Shown here: in pieces, positions 42,347 to 52,481 of the stretch
Position numbering within the stretch: the stretch's first letter is position 1
Layout of the letters: the number at the start of each line of letters is the position of its first letter
Origin: Pseudomonadota bacterium
Lineage (GTDB): Bacteria; Pseudomonadota; Gammaproteobacteria; Pseudomonadales; Oceanobacteraceae
Reading direction: 5' to 3'
DNA length: 64,000 nucleotides
Assembly (NCBI GenBank): GCA_030145845.1
Contig: JAIXHJ010000006.1
Span: 1-64,000 of the forward strand
The notes under the pieces: model-generated
What the model saw: only the letters and a program-made list of their open reading frames with translations
What the model was told of the DNA's origin: nothing
Database searches by the model: none
Translations under genes and position numbers: made by a program

Positions 42347-44122
42347 ATGGATTTACAGACCTTAACTTATATCGTAGTGGGCCTGACCTTTGCCCTCTAT
42401 TTCGGTATTGCCATCTGGGCCCGTGCGGGAACCACTGGTGAATACTATGCTGCCGGCCGTGGTGTACACCCGGTCGCTAACGGTATGGCGACGGCCGCCG
42501 ACTGGATGTCTGCGGCATCCTTCATCGGTATGGCCGGTCTGATTGCCTTTAAGGGCTACGACGCTTCCATCTTCCTGATGGGCTGGACCGGTGGTTATGT
42601 ACTGCTGGCTCTGTGTCTGGCACCTTATCTGCGTAAGTTCGGCAAGTTCACTGTGCCTGACTTTATCGGTGACCGTTACTACTCCAGTACTGCCCGTATC
42701 GTGGCGGTTATCTGTCTGATCGTGGCGTCTCTGACCTACGTAATCGGCCAGATGAAAGGTATTGGTGTGGCTTTCTCCCGCTTTATGGACGTGGATTACG
42801 CGACCGGCCTGTACACAGGTATGGCCATCGTATTCTTCTACGCCGTACTCGGTGGTATGAAAGGGGTAACCTACACTCAGATCGCTCAGTACTGCGTACT
42901 GATCTTTGCCTACACCGTACCGGCTGTGTTCATTTCCCTGAACCTGACCGGTAACCCGATTCCGCAACTCGGCTTCCTGTCCGATACGGCTGACGGTACT
43001 CCTCTGCTGATTAAACTGGATCAGACACTGGTCGACCTTGGTTTTGCTGAATACACTGCCCAGAAAGGTGGTTCGTTCAACATCCTTATGTATACATTAT
43101 CCCTGATGATGGGTACTGCCGGTCTGCCACACGTTATCATCCGTTTCTTCACCGTACCGAAAGTATCTGACGCGCGTTCTTCTGCTGGTTGGGCACTGCT
43201 GTTCATCGCGATCCTGTACACCACCGCTCCGGCTGTTGGTTCCATGGCTCGTCTGAACCTGACCAATACCATTCAGACCGGCCCTGTGGGTTCTGTGGAT
43301 GGCAACCTGTCTTATGCAGAACGTCCGGAATGGTTCAAGAACTGGGAAACCACAGGTCTGCTGCAGTTCGAAGACAAGAACGGTGACGGCCGCATTCAGT
43401 ACTACGATGATTCCAACCCGGATTTCGCTGCCAAAGCAGAATCTTTCGGCTGGAAAGGCAACGAGATGGTTAAAGTCGACCGCGACATCATGGTACTGGC
43501 CAACCCGGAAATTGCGAACCTGCCGAACTGGGTCATTGCCCTGGTCGCAGCCGGTGGTCTGGCAGCCGCACTGTCAACCGCAGCCGGTCTGTTGCTGGCC
43601 ATCTCCACCGCCATTTCGCACGATCTGCTGAAACGTACCTTCTTACCGGATATCGGTGAGAAACAGGAACTGATGGCGGCACGTATTGCCATGGCCGGTG
43701 CCATTCTGGTGGCTGGTTACCTGGGCCTGAACCCACCGGGCTTCGCGGCACAGGTGGTGGCTCTGGCCTTCGGTCTGGCAGCCTCGTCCATCTTCCCGGT
43801 ACTGATGATGGGTATCTTCAGCAGCAAGGTGAACAACACAGGTGCAGTAAGCGGCATGCTGGTTGGTCTGGTGTCGACTCTGGTCTACATTTTCACCTAC
43901 AAAGGCTGGTTCTTCGTTACCGGTACCAATATGCTGCCGAATACTCCGGACAACTGGTTCCTGGGTATCGCCCCTGAGGCGTTCGGTGCGGTTGGTGCTC
44001 TGCTGAACTTCGTGACCGCGTTCGTCGTGTCCAACATGACTGCGCCGGTACCGGAAGATATTCAGCACATGGTGGAAGATATCCGCTTCCCGAAAGGTGC
44101 TGGTGAAGCTCAGGATCACTGA
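42347..44122 (+). CDS. SLC5 sodium:solute symporter (VC_2705 type)
   Basis: A 591-residue polytopic symporter of the sodium:solute family. The YYAAGRGVHPVANGMATAAD motif and helix 2 (WMSAASFIGMAGLIAF) are typical, with 13 or so membrane helices. This subfamily always pairs with DUF4212 and is found in marine and Vibrio-type bacteria; acetate or another small carboxylate is the likely substrate. A soluble loop at about residues 315-375 (with DKNGDGRIQYYDDSNPD, EF-hand-like) is unusual and could bind calcium. A bidirectional terminator follows. Confidence 0.92.
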   Translation: MDLQTLTYIVVGLTFALYFGIAIWARAGTTGEYYAAGRGVHPVANGMATAADWMSAASFIGMAGLIAFKGYDASIFLMGWTGGYVLLALCLAPYLRKFGKFTVPDFIGDRYYSSTARIVAVICLIVASLTYVIGQMKGIGVAFSRFMDVDYATGLYTGMAIVFFYAVLGGMKGVTYTQIAQYCVLIFAYTVPAVFISLNLTGNPIPQLGFLSDTADGTPLLIKLDQTLVDLGFAEYTAQKGGSFNILMYTLSLMMGTAGLPHVIIRFFTVPKVSDARSSAGWALLFIAILYTTAPAVGSMARLNLTNTIQTGPVGSVDGNLSYAERPEWFKNWETTGLLQFEDKNGDGRIQYYDDSNPDFAAKAESFGWKGNEMVKVDRDIMVLANPEIANLPNWVIALVAAGGLAAALSTAAGLLLAISTAISHDLLKRTFLPDIGEKQELMAARIAMAGAILVAGYLGLNPPGFAAQVVALAFGLAASSIFPVLMMGIFSSKVNNTGAVSGMLVGLVSTLVYIFTYKGWFFVTGTNMLPNTPDNWFLGIAPEAFGAVGALLNFVTAFVVSNMTAPVPEDIQHMVEDIRFPKGAGEAQDH

Positions 44123-44130
44123 TCTTCCTC

Positions 44131-44170
44131 AGCATAAAAAAACCCGGCTCCGGCCGGGTTTTTTTATGCT
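44131..44170. terminator. Bidirectional terminator
   Basis: A symmetrical hairpin: agcataaaaaaacccggc on the left and gccgggtttttttatgct on the right. It separates the symporter (plus) and the exonuclease operon (minus). Confidence 0.95.
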
Positions 44171-44200
44171 CAGTAGAAGAGAAAAACAGTCACAACAGAA

Positions 44201-44809
44201 TCAGGGAAACTGCGTCAGTTTGATATACATCAGCGCCGTGGAGATAACATCGCCCATGGCAGTATGACGTTCAATCACCGGAACTTTCAGATCCCTGGCC
44301 AGTCCCTCAAAAGTTAAATCCAGCTGCAGCTCCGGCACCAGGCGGCGCTTTTTACGCACATAAATTTCCGATACTTCGATAAATTTATTCGGCAACTGAA
44401 AGTTATAAAGCTGTTTGATATAGCGGTTAAGAATGGCGCGGTCATATTCGATATAAAAGCCACAGATGGGCCGGTTACCAATAAAATCCAGCACATTTTC
44501 GATAGCTTCCGACACCGCCACGCCCTGCTCGCGGTCCTCACGGCGCAGATAATGAACCCGCACCGCATTGGGGTCGGTAACCGCATCGGACTTCACCGTC
44601 AGATCCAGTGCCTGCGACAGGCGGATCTCCTTACCCTTCACCCGCACAGCAGCCACACTCAGCAACTCGCCTTTTTTCTTATCAAACACGCTGGTTTCAC
44701 AATCCAGCACCACCACTTCATCACCATCATAAGGATCGGCCATATGCGCCCAGCGCCCCTGTGGTGGCAGCTGGCCGGACAACTTTTTCCAGAACTTCAG
44801 TGGCGCCAT
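44201..44809 (-). CDS. 3'-5' exonuclease, DnaQ-like
   Basis: A 202-residue exonuclease of the DEDD superfamily. The first motif is VVLDCETS (Asp-x-Glu), then FYIEYDRAILNRYI (third-motif-like), and ERHTAMGD (His-x4-Asp) near the C-terminus. In many gammaproteobacteria this gene directly follows a DUF294 CBS protein, as here: its ATG overlaps the last base of that gene's stop (TAATG). The pair probably works in nucleotide or replication-related signalling; function unproven. Confidence 0.88.
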   Translation of the reverse strand: MAPLKFWKKLSGQLPPQGRWAHMADPYDGDEVVVLDCETSVFDKKKGELLSVAAVRVKGKEIRLSQALDLTVKSDAVTDPNAVRVHYLRREDREQGVAVSEAIENVLDFIGNRPICGFYIEYDRAILNRYIKQLYNFQLPNKFIEVSEIYVRKKRRLVPELQLDLTFEGLARDLKVPVIERHTAMGDVISTALMYIKLTQFP

Positions 44810-46608
44810 TAAAAGCTCTCCAGATGGTAATGATTGATCAGCAGCTGTTTCAGCTTTTTCACCCGGTGCAGAGCATGACGCAGCAGACTGCGGTCAACGC
44901 TGCGCAGTGAGTCCAGCTTCAGCTGCTGGCTCAGGCCCGGGTTGTCAGTATCATTATCCAGCTGCTGGCGCAGGCGGATACGCAGGAACAGCAACAGGGC
45001 ATCGCGCAGCCCCTGTGCGCCTTCCTCATCCAGTACATGCTTTTCTTTCAGCCGCTCAATCCGCTCAAGCGTATTGCATTCGCTGATACCGTATTCAAAC
45101 GCCAGTGCCCGCACGCCATGAACCAACGGAAAAATACCGCCTTTTTTGATATCAATGGTGCCATGATCTTCGCGGATTTTGCCGAGGAAAGTCAGCGGGG
45201 TTTCAAACTGCAGTGCCGGCCGGGCAAACCAGGCTGAGGCGATGCTGGAGCGCAGTGATTCGCGCTGCCAGCTGGCTTTGACCGGTGAAAATAATTCAGC
45301 GTTACCGCACACCGGCTCACCGTCCATAAAAATGGCCATGTTCATCATCGCATCCGGGGCGGCAGAATTCAGCCAGCGGTCCACCCGCTGCTGCCAGCCT
45401 TCAACGGTATGTATCCAGGCATCATTGATAAACATCACGCCCCCCGGACAACGCGGGTAACCGAAATCCAGCAGCGCTTCATGCAGGCGCTGCAACAGTG
45501 GCAGTACGGCTTCGCGGTCGTGTTCATTGGCCAGAATAATGGCGTTATCCTGATCGGTTTTCAGAATCTGTTCGCCACGCCCTTCGCTGCCCAGCACCAG
45601 AATACAGACACTGTTACGCAGCCGTTCCGGAAAAATCATATCGAATGCACGCTGCATCAGGCGCCGGTTCAGGGTGGTGATCAGCTCCATAATGGAGACG
45701 ACTTTAACACCCTGATTAAACAGGCTGTCGACCAGCACCTCCAGCCGTCTGGCGGCCGTCACCAGCTCCTTCATGGTCTTCGCCTGCTCAATCCGCATGG
45801 CGATCACATGTGAGTGGGTGGAGAACACACTGAGCATATCCATCAGTTCGAGGATGCCGACAATATCGCCATCGCGGGTCACCACCACCCGCTCAATATT
45901 ATGCTGGGTCATTTTCAGCAACGCATTGAACAGAAAATCACCATAGGCAACGTCGATCAGATCGTACTGAGCGATATCGGCGACCTTGCTCTGGCGGGTT
46001 TTATCGCCCAGCAGCGTTGAGCGCAGCAGATCGGTGCCGGTGACAATACCGGTGCGGCGTGCCGTTCTCACCAGCACCGCATCCTGTTTCTGTTCTTCCA
46101 TCATTGCCGCGACCCGCGCCAGACTGGTCTGACCGGTGACATACACCGCCGGGCGTACCGTATCCTCATCAATACGGGACAGAATAAATTCCGATACGCC
46201 ACCACTTTCGCGCTGTTCTACCAGCTGTTCCTGCGTCCCCAGGTCAGTTTTGAAATAAATGGAAAAGTCGCTGGATTCATTCAGCAGCTGCACAAAGTCC
46301 TGTGCCGGCAACAGATAACACAGAGTTTCCTCCAGCGCCGTATAACGGTGTTTACAGCCGGATTCCAGTACCGCCCGGACATCGAACACGTCTTCTTTAC
46401 CGTACTGGGAAAACACCTGGGTGCCGTCCTGATCGGTTTCTTCAACCACGCCCTTGTAGACGATATAAATACCGGGTGCGGCCTGCCCTTCATCAAGGAT
46501 GACAGCGCCGGCGGGAAAGAAAACCAGATCCAGCTTACTGGTCAGCCATCCGAGCTGTTGTTCTGACAGAAAACTGAACGGCGGCTGGTTAAGGTTAATC
46601 TGGATAGT
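44809..46608 (-). CDS. DUF294 nucleotidyltransferase-like protein with cNMP and CBS domains
   Basis: A 599-residue cytoplasmic protein with cyclic-nucleotide-binding-like domain (about 10-130), a CBS pair (155-285), a DUF294 nucleotidyltransferase-like domain (about 310-445, with LVLGSEGRGEQILKTDQDNA) and a DUF294_C helical domain (455-590). GlnD-like nucleotidyltransferases have the same GSxxR-GE..x-DQD core; the activity here is unknown. ATG 46608 follows AGGGAGA by 7 bases. It is translationally coupled to the exonuclease gene. Confidence 0.9.
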   Translation of the reverse strand, partial: TIQINLNQPPFSFLSEQQLGWLTSKLDLVFFPAGAVILDEGQAAPGIYIVYKGVVEETDQDGTQVFSQYGKEDVFDVRAVLESGCKHRYTALEETLCYLLPAQDFVQLLNESSDFSIYFKTDLGTQEQLVEQRESGGVSEFILSRIDEDTVRPAVYVTGQTSLARVAAMMEEQKQDAVLVRTARRTGIVTGTDLLRSTLLGDKTRQSKVADIAQYDLIDVAYGDFLFNALLKMTQHNIERVVVTRDGDIVGILELMDMLSVFSTHSHVIAMRIEQAKTMKELVTAARRLEVLVDSLFNQGVKVVSIMELITTLNRRLMQRAFDMIFPERLRNSVCILVLGSEGRGEQILKTDQDNAIILANEHDREAVLPLLQRLHEALLDFGYPRCPGGVMFINDAWIHTVEGWQQRVDRWLNSAAPDAMMNMAIFMDGEPVCGNAELFSPVKASWQRESLRSSIASAWFARPALQFETPLTFLGKIREDHGTIDIKKGGIFPLVHGVRALAFEYGISECNTLERIERLKEKHVLDEEGAQGLRDALLLFLRIRLRQQLDNDTDNPGLSQQLKLDSLRSVDRSLLRHALHRVKKLKQLLINHYHLESF

Positions 46609-46645
46609 CATAAACAATCTCCCTGAAAAAAACACTCCCCCAGAA

Positions 46646-46674
46646 ATAAAAAAGACACCGCGGAACGCGGTGCC
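46646..46674 (-). terminator. Terminator of actP
   Basis: On the minus strand a stem GGCACCGCG/CGCGGTGTC around a 3-base loop is followed by TTTTTTATTTC. It lies 70 bp past the ActP stop. Confidence 0.85.
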
Positions 46675-46743
46675 AAGGGGAGCCCCAGCTCAGAGGCAAG
46701 GGTATAACAACAGCCGGAGCCGCTGCTGAATTCAGAGCAGTTA

Positions 46744-48399
46744 TCAGTGACCGGAGGCGTCAGACGCTCCCAGCCCGGTGTGCGACCGGACAAACTGCTG
46801 ATCAAATTTTTCACGTTCCTGTGCCCCTGCTGCCGACTTATCTGTTACAGAAAAGTACCAGATGCCGGTAAATGCAACGATGACAGAGAACAAGGCCGGA
46901 TATTTATACGGAAAGACCGCTTCGTCATTGCCCAGTATCTGTACCCAGACAATCGGGCCAAGAATCACCAGCGAGACCGCAGTAAGCAGGCCCAGCCAGC
47001 CGCCCGCCATGGCGCCACGGGTGGTCATGCGTTTCCAGTACATCGACAGGAACAGCACCGGGAAATTGGCACTGGCGGCAATCGCAAACGCCAGCCCCAC
47101 CATAAAGGCAATATTCTGCTGTTCAAACAGAATCCCCAGGGCGATGGCAATAACCCCCAGCACCATGGTCGTGATTTTTGAAACGCGCACTTCTTCTTCA
47201 TCACTGGCGCCCGGCCGGAACACGTTGGCATACAGGTCATGCGATACCGCCGAAGCCCCCGCCAGCGCCAGACCGGAAACCACCGCCAGAATGGTGGCGA
47301 AGGCCACCGCAGAAATAAAGCCGAGAAACAGGTCTCCGCCCACCGCGCCGGCGAGATGAATGGCGGCCATATTATTGCCACCCAGCAACTGACCGGCCGG
47401 GGTAAAGAAAGCCGGATTGGTGGACACCAGCAGAATGGCACCAAAGCCGATAATAAAGGTCAGGATATAAAAATAGCCGATAAAACCGGTGGCAAAGAAC
47501 ACGGATTTACGGGCCTCTTTGGCATCCGCCACGGTAAAAAAACGCATCAGGATATGCGGCAGACCAGCGGTACCGAACATCAGGGCTATGCCGAGACTGA
47601 TCGCCGATACCGGGTCAGACACCAGACCACCCGGGGCCATAATCGCCGTCCCTTTTTCGTGCACCTGTGTGGCCTGCAGGAACAGGTCACCAAGATCAAA
47701 GCCCACATGCACCAGAACCATCAACGCCATGAAACTGGCTCCGGACAGCAATAACACCGCTTTGATAATCTGTACCCAGGTAGTGGCCAGCATGCCGCCC
47801 ATAGTGACGTACAGCACCATCAGAATACCCACCAGAACCACGGCATAGGAATAAGGCAGCCCGAACAGCAGCTGGATCAGTTTGCCGGAACCCACCATCT
47901 GCGCGATCAGATAAAGGGAAACAACGCACAGGGAGCCGACCGCAGACAGCGTGCGGATCTGACGTTGGCCCAGACGGAAAGAGGCTACATCGGCAAAGGT
48001 AAATTTGCCCAGATTTCGCAGCCGTTCGGCAATCATAAACAGAATCAGTGGCCAGCCCACCAGAAAGCCGATGGAATAGATCAGGCCATCGAAACCAGAC
48101 AGATAAACCAGCCCGGAAATACCGAGAAATGAGGCCGCCGACATATAGTCACCAGCAATCGCCAGGCCATTCTGAAAACCTGTGATACCACCACCGGCGG
48201 CATAATAATCGGCGGCCGAACGGGTACGGCGGCTGGACCAGACAGTAATCCCCAGGGTAAAGGCGACAAAGATCAGGAACATGATAATGGCGGGCCAGTT
48301 GGTCGCCTGCTGCTGCACATTACCGGATAACGCATCAGCGGCCAGTGCCGGGGCTGCGGCCATTAGCGCAGTGATCACCGTCAGAATTTTTACAGACAT
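46744..48399 (-). CDS. actP: Cation/acetate symporter ActP
   Basis: A 551-residue SLC5 symporter for acetate. The N-terminal hydrophobic signal-like segment (about 1-21) is followed by helix blocks including [20 protein letters not shown], the ActP version of the family signature, and about 13 helices in all. Length matches E. coli ActP (549). The small DUF485 partner YjcH is encoded 3 bp upstream (48403-48717), as in the acs-yjcH-actP operon of E. coli; here acs is a separate unit at 53290. It is likely regulated by CrbS/CrbR. Confidence 0.95.
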   Translation of the reverse strand: MSVKILTVITALMAAAPALAADALSGNVQQQATNWPAIIMFLIFVAFTLGITVWSSRRTRSAADYYAAGGGITGFQNGLAIAGDYMSAASFLGISGLVYLSGFDGLIYSIGFLVGWPLILFMIAERLRNLGKFTFADVASFRLGQRQIRTLSAVGSLCVVSLYLIAQMVGSGKLIQLLFGLPYSYAVVLVGILMVLYVTMGGMLATTWVQIIKAVLLLSGASFMALMVLVHVGFDLGDLFLQATQVHEKGTAIMAPGGLVSDPVSAISLGIALMFGTAGLPHILMRFFTVADAKEARKSVFFATGFIGYFYILTFIIGFGAILLVSTNPAFFTPAGQLLGGNNMAAIHLAGAVGGDLFLGFISAVAFATILAVVSGLALAGASAVSHDLYANVFRPGASDEEEVRVSKITTMVLGVIAIALGILFEQQNIAFMVGLAFAIAASANFPVLFLSMYWKRMTTRGAMAGGWLGLLTAVSLVILGPIVWVQILGNDEAVFPYKYPALFSVIVAFTGIWYFSVTDKSAAGAQEREKFDQQFVRSHTGLGASDASGH

Positions 48400-48402
48400 T
48401 CC

Positions 48403-48717
48403 TCAGCCCCTGAGACACTCTTCAATGATGCGTTGGTTCTCTTCATCGAACTCGGTATTGGCGCGTTTCACATAAATACCGGTCAGCAGAAATGACGAGA
48501 TAATGATAAAAACACCAACAGGAATTCCCCAGGTAACGACGGTACCGGACGCTACCGGGTGCGCCAGAGCACCCGGGACAAAGGCCACCAGCAGAATAAA
48601 AGTGAAATACATCGCCAGCACGACGGCCGACAACCTCAGTGCAAAACTTTTGCGTTTCTGCACCAGTTTCTGAAAATCCGGATGTCCCTGAATGCGGTTG
48701 TAAATATCGGCCTGCAT
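48403..48717 (-). CDS. yjcH: DUF485 small membrane protein YjcH
   Basis: A 104-residue protein with two membrane helices. The start YNRIQGHPDFQKLVQKR is the DUF485 signature. It is the accessory subunit of ActP; the genes overlap within 3 bp and are cotranscribed. The crbS gene is divergent across a 272-bp spacer that presumably holds both promoters. Confidence 0.94.
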   Translation of the reverse strand: MQADIYNRIQGHPDFQKLVQKRKSFALRLSAVVLAMYFTFILLVAFVPGALAHPVASGTVVTWGIPVGVFIIISSFLLTGIYVKRANTEFDEENQRIIEECLRG

Positions 48718-48989
48718 GCCTGCTCCACAGATTCACTGCTTCAGGGGTCCCCCCTGACTGTTGGCAACAGTTTACAAAGACTCTGCCGGTGTCTCAGCAC
48801 GACCATAGTCGAGGCGCCACAGGCAGGAACAGAAGCAGGAATTGAACAGCCACAGCGCTTGCCGGAAAGGGATTGCGACCTTAGTCTAACAACCATCACC
48901 CTGCGGCACGCTGCCGTCACGCCATCATGGTAAGCTGCACGACTGGGTCCAAGACACACAATAATACGGACAACAACAACGGGAAAATT

Positions 48990-51900
48990 ATGATTCCGGG
49001 CTGGCAGCTGATTTCCATTTCCGTCCTCTACATCGGCACTCTGTTCTGGATTGCCTGGTACGGAGACCGCAGAGCCCAGAGTGGCAAACCCATCCACAAC
49101 ACCGGGCTGGTTTACAGCCTGTCACTGGCGGTGTACTGCACCTCCTGGACGTTTTATGGTGCCGTTGGTCAGGCCGCCACCAGTGGCTGGCTGTTTCTCA
49201 GCATTTACGTCGGTCCGATCCTGTTTCTGCTGCTGTTCTGGCGCATGCTCGGCAAGATCATCCGCATCGCTAAAGAAAAACGGCTGACCTCCATCGCCGA
49301 CTTTATTGCCACCCGTTATGGCCGCGATCATACCCTCGCCATTCTGGTGACCCTGGTCGCCGTTCTCGGTGTGGTCCCTTATATCGCCCTGCAGCTGAAA
49401 GCCATTGCCACCACCTTTGAGCTGGTGACCCAGCCGCTCGGCACCACCGGTTCCCAGAGTCTGCCATTCTGGGAAGACACGGCCTTCCATATCAGCTGGG
49501 CCATGGCCCTGTTTGTGATCATTTTCGGCACCCGGGATATTGATGCCAGTGAGCAGCACCCCGGCATGATTCTGGCCGTGGCGTTCGAATCCATGGTCAA
49601 ACTGCTGGCGCTGATTGCCGTTGGTGTCTGGGTGATGACCAGCCTGTTTGAATCCCCGCTTGATCTGCTGGCGCTGTCAAAAACCGTGATGCCGGATCAC
49701 GCCCTGTTCCGCAGCGACGTCATATCACTCGCCTTTATTCTGCAGACCTTGCTGGCGGGCTTTGCCATCCTCTGCCTGCCACGCCAGTTTCAGGTGGCCG
49801 TGATCGAAAATGAATCCGCCGGCCACGTCCGTACCGCACGCTGGATGTTTCCGGCTTACCTGTTCCTGATGCTGCTGTTCGTGGTGCCCATCGCCCTGAC
49901 CGGCCACCTGTTTATGCGCGATCTCGGCTTTGCACCGGACACCTATGTGCTCAGTCTGCCGGTGTCCCTCGGTCAGGATATGCTGGCCGTCATTGCCTTT
50001 ATCGGCGGAGGCAGTGCCTCCACCGGTATGATCATTGTGGCGACCATTGCCGTCAGTACCATGGTCTCTAATGAGCTGATCCTGCCGGCATTTTTCCGCA
50101 ATACCCAGCAGCAGGCCGACTTCCAGCAGTCGTCCAGCGTCCGCACACTGGTATTAACCGTGCGCCGGGTAGTGATTCTGGTGATGATTCTCGGCTCCTA
50201 CCTGTTTTACCGCATGGTCGGTGAGTTTGAATCGCTGGCGGCCATCGGCCTGCTGTCGTTCGCCGCCGTTGCCCAGTTCGCTCCACCCCTGATCGGTGGT
50301 CTGATCTGGCAGGGCGGCAACCGTCAGGGTGCCATCGCCGGTCTGCTGAGCGGCACCGCCATCTGGGTTTATACCCTGCTGTGGCCGGTGCTGTCCCAGG
50401 GCCTGAGCGCCGCCAGCAATACCACCCAGATGCTGGGCCTGAATCTGGATGACTTCAGCTTTGGTGTCATCCTCAGCCTGAGTGTGAACATTTCGCTGTA
50501 TATCTTCTTTTCGGTGGTCACCAATGCCTCCGTCAGGGAACGCATGCTGGCGTCGGACTTTACCAGCACCAAGGCATCCCTGAGCGGCAAAGCAGTGGCA
50601 CCGTCATTCACCTGTAAGGTCGACGATGTGCGCGTGGTGCTGGAGCGCATTCTCGGTTACAAGAAGGCAGAATCCTTCTTTGCCGATTATCAGGCCCGCC
50701 ACGGTATTCAGTATGACCACGCCATGGCGTCCAGTGAGCTGTTGCACGATGCAGAAAAACTGCTCGCCTCGGTCGTTGGTTCATCCTCCGCACGGGTGAT
50801 TTTCTCCACCCTGTTAGGCGGGGAGCAGATTCAGATCCGCGACCTGGCCTTCCTCGCCAGCGAGGCCAGTCAGGCCTTTGCCATGAGCCGCGAACAGCTG
50901 CAGGCAGCACTGGAAAATCTGCAGCAGGGTGTGAGTGTGATTGACCGTAACCTCAATCTGGTGGCCTGGAACCGGCGCTATCTGGAGATATTCAACTACC
51001 CGCCGGCAATGATTCAGGTGGGTAAGCCCATCGCCGAAATCATCGAGTTCAACGCCCGCCGCGGTTTCTGTGGCAGCGGCAGTATTGAAGAACAGGTGGC
51101 CCGGCGGATGAATTTCCTGCGTGAAGGCTCGGCCCACCAGTTCGAACGCCTGCTGCCCAACGGTGTGGTGATCTATATGCAGGGTCACCCGATGCCGGAT
51201 GGCGGCTTCGTCACCAGTTTCACCGACATCACGGTGCACCGCAAAGCTGAGCAGGCGCTGAAAGAAGCCAATATCACGCTCGAACAACGGGTCGAGAAAA
51301 GCAGTCAGGAACTGGATGACCTGACCTCGCAGCTGATTGAAGCCAATACCAGTAAAACGCGCTTCCTCGCCGCAGCCGGTCACGACCTGATGCAGCCGCT
51401 GAATGCCGCCAAGCTGTTTGCCTCCACCCTCGCCCAGCACCAGCTGAACGATGAGCAGCGCACCCTGCTCAGCCATCTGGAAGGCTCGCTGCAGTCGGCG
51501 GAAGATGTGCTGTCAGTACTGGTGGAAATTTCCAAACTGGATGCCGGCGCCATGGAGCCTACGCTGCGGCCGATCCGCCTGGCCGCGGTGCTCAAGCCAT
51601 TGCGTGATGAATTCACTGCCCTGGCCGCTGAGAAGGGGCTGCAACTGCGTTTCCGCCAGTGTGATTACTGGGTGATGAGCGATGCTCACTGGCTGCGCCG
51701 GATCATCCAGAATCTGCTCTCCAACGCCGTCCGTTACACCAATAAAGGCGGCATTCTGCTCGGTTGCCGCAAGCGTGGTGAAGAACTGGTGATTGAAGTC
51801 TGGGATACCGGCCCCGGCATTCCACGTTCCAAACTGAAAGAGATCTTCGGTGAATTCCGCCGTCTGAATCAGGAATATCAGGACACCAAAGGACTGGGCC

Positions 51901-52427
51901 TGGGGCTGGCCATCGTTGACCGTATGGCCAAGCGTATGAACCATCAGGTGGATGTGGATTCCTGGGTCGGCAACGGCACCCGCTTCCGCATCACCCTGCC
52001 ATTGACCGAAGCCCAGGCGGATGAACAGCTCGCGCCACAGGAAGGTATCAGCCGCGCAACCGGCAGTTTTGAGGGGCTGAAAACCTTCTGTATCGATAAT
52101 GATGCCGAAGTTCTGGCCGGCATGAATGCCCTGCTCAGCAGCTGGCACTGTAATGTCTACGCCTGCCGCGATCTGGCCGAAGCCGCGGAAGTGCCCTTCC
52201 GGCCGCAGATCATGCTGGCAGACTATCAACTGGATAATGAGGAAACCGGCCTGCAGGCGATGAAAGCGCTGCGCAAACGCTTCAATGAAGATATTCCCGG
52301 GGTACTGATCACCGCGGACCCACGTCCTGAGGTGGAGAAGGAAGCCCGCGAGCTCGGTTTCTGGTTCCTGCGTAAACCCGTCCGGCCAGCCGCCCTGCGG
52401 GCGCTGATACGCCGTCTGATCCGCTGA
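48990..52427 (+). CDS. crbS: Hybrid sensor kinase CrbS (SLC5-PAS-HisKA-HATPase-REC)
   Basis: An 1145-residue fusion of an SLC5-type transporter (about residues 1-560, 13 or so helices, PutP-like) to a hybrid histidine kinase. A PAS region (about 640-760), HisKA with His798 in FLAAAGHDLMQPLNAAKLF, a HATPase and a C-terminal REC with Asp1078 in LADYQLDNEETGLQ follow. This is the CrbS architecture (called MxtR in some pseudomonads), the sensor for acetate-related control of acs in Vibrio, Pseudomonas and Shewanella. ATG 48990 (MIPGWQL) is preferred, upstream codons lack transporter similarity. The partner CrbR gene is convergent, separated by a terminator. Confidence 0.93.
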   Translation: MIPGWQLISISVLYIGTLFWIAWYGDRRAQSGKPIHNTGLVYSLSLAVYCTSWTFYGAVGQAATSGWLFLSIYVGPILFLLLFWRMLGKIIRIAKEKRLTSIADFIATRYGRDHTLAILVTLVAVLGVVPYIALQLKAIATTFELVTQPLGTTGSQSLPFWEDTAFHISWAMALFVIIFGTRDIDASEQHPGMILAVAFESMVKLLALIAVGVWVMTSLFESPLDLLALSKTVMPDHALFRSDVISLAFILQTLLAGFAILCLPRQFQVAVIENESAGHVRTARWMFPAYLFLMLLFVVPIALTGHLFMRDLGFAPDTYVLSLPVSLGQDMLAVIAFIGGGSASTGMIIVATIAVSTMVSNELILPAFFRNTQQQADFQQSSSVRTLVLTVRRVVILVMILGSYLFYRMVGEFESLAAIGLLSFAAVAQFAPPLIGGLIWQGGNRQGAIAGLLSGTAIWVYTLLWPVLSQGLSAASNTTQMLGLNLDDFSFGVILSLSVNISLYIFFSVVTNASVRERMLASDFTSTKASLSGKAVAPSFTCKVDDVRVVLERILGYKKAESFFADYQARHGIQYDHAMASSELLHDAEKLLASVVGSSSARVIFSTLLGGEQIQIRDLAFLASEASQAFAMSREQLQAALENLQQGVSVIDRNLNLVAWNRRYLEIFNYPPAMIQVGKPIAEIIEFNARRGFCGSGSIEEQVARRMNFLREGSAHQFERLLPNGVVIYMQGHPMPDGGFVTSFTDITVHRKAEQALKEANITLEQRVEKSSQELDDLTSQLIEANTSKTRFLAAAGHDLMQPLNAAKLFASTLAQHQLNDEQRTLLSHLEGSLQSAEDVLSVLVEISKLDAGAMEPTLRPIRLAAVLKPLRDEFTALAAEKGLQLRFRQCDYWVMSDAHWLRRIIQNLLSNAVRYTNKGGILLGCRKRGEELVIEVWDTGPGIPRSKLKEIFGEFRRLNQEYQDTKGLGLGLAIVDRMAKRMNHQVDVDSWVGNGTRFRITLPLTEAQADEQLAPQEGISRATGSFEGLKTFCIDNDAEVLAGMNALLSSWHCNVYACRDLAEAAEVPFRPQIMLADYQLDNEETGLQAMKALRKRFNEDIPGVLITADPRPEVEKEARELGFWFLRKPVRPAALRALIRRLIR

Positions 52428-52435
52428 CGCGGGCA

Positions 52436-52468
52436 ATAAAAAAGCTGGCCAGTGCCAGCTTTTTTATT
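52436..52468. terminator. Bidirectional terminator between crbS and crbR
   Basis: A symmetrical stem aaaaaagctggc / gccagctttttt around a 4-base loop ends both the crbS (plus) and crbR (minus) transcripts. Confidence 0.94.
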
Positions 52469-52481
52469 CTTCCGTCGGTGC

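Noticed and set aside
48927-48989. Upstream start for crbS at 48927
   Set aside because: The added codons are polar and do not continue the transporter N-terminus; ATG 48990 fits the family.
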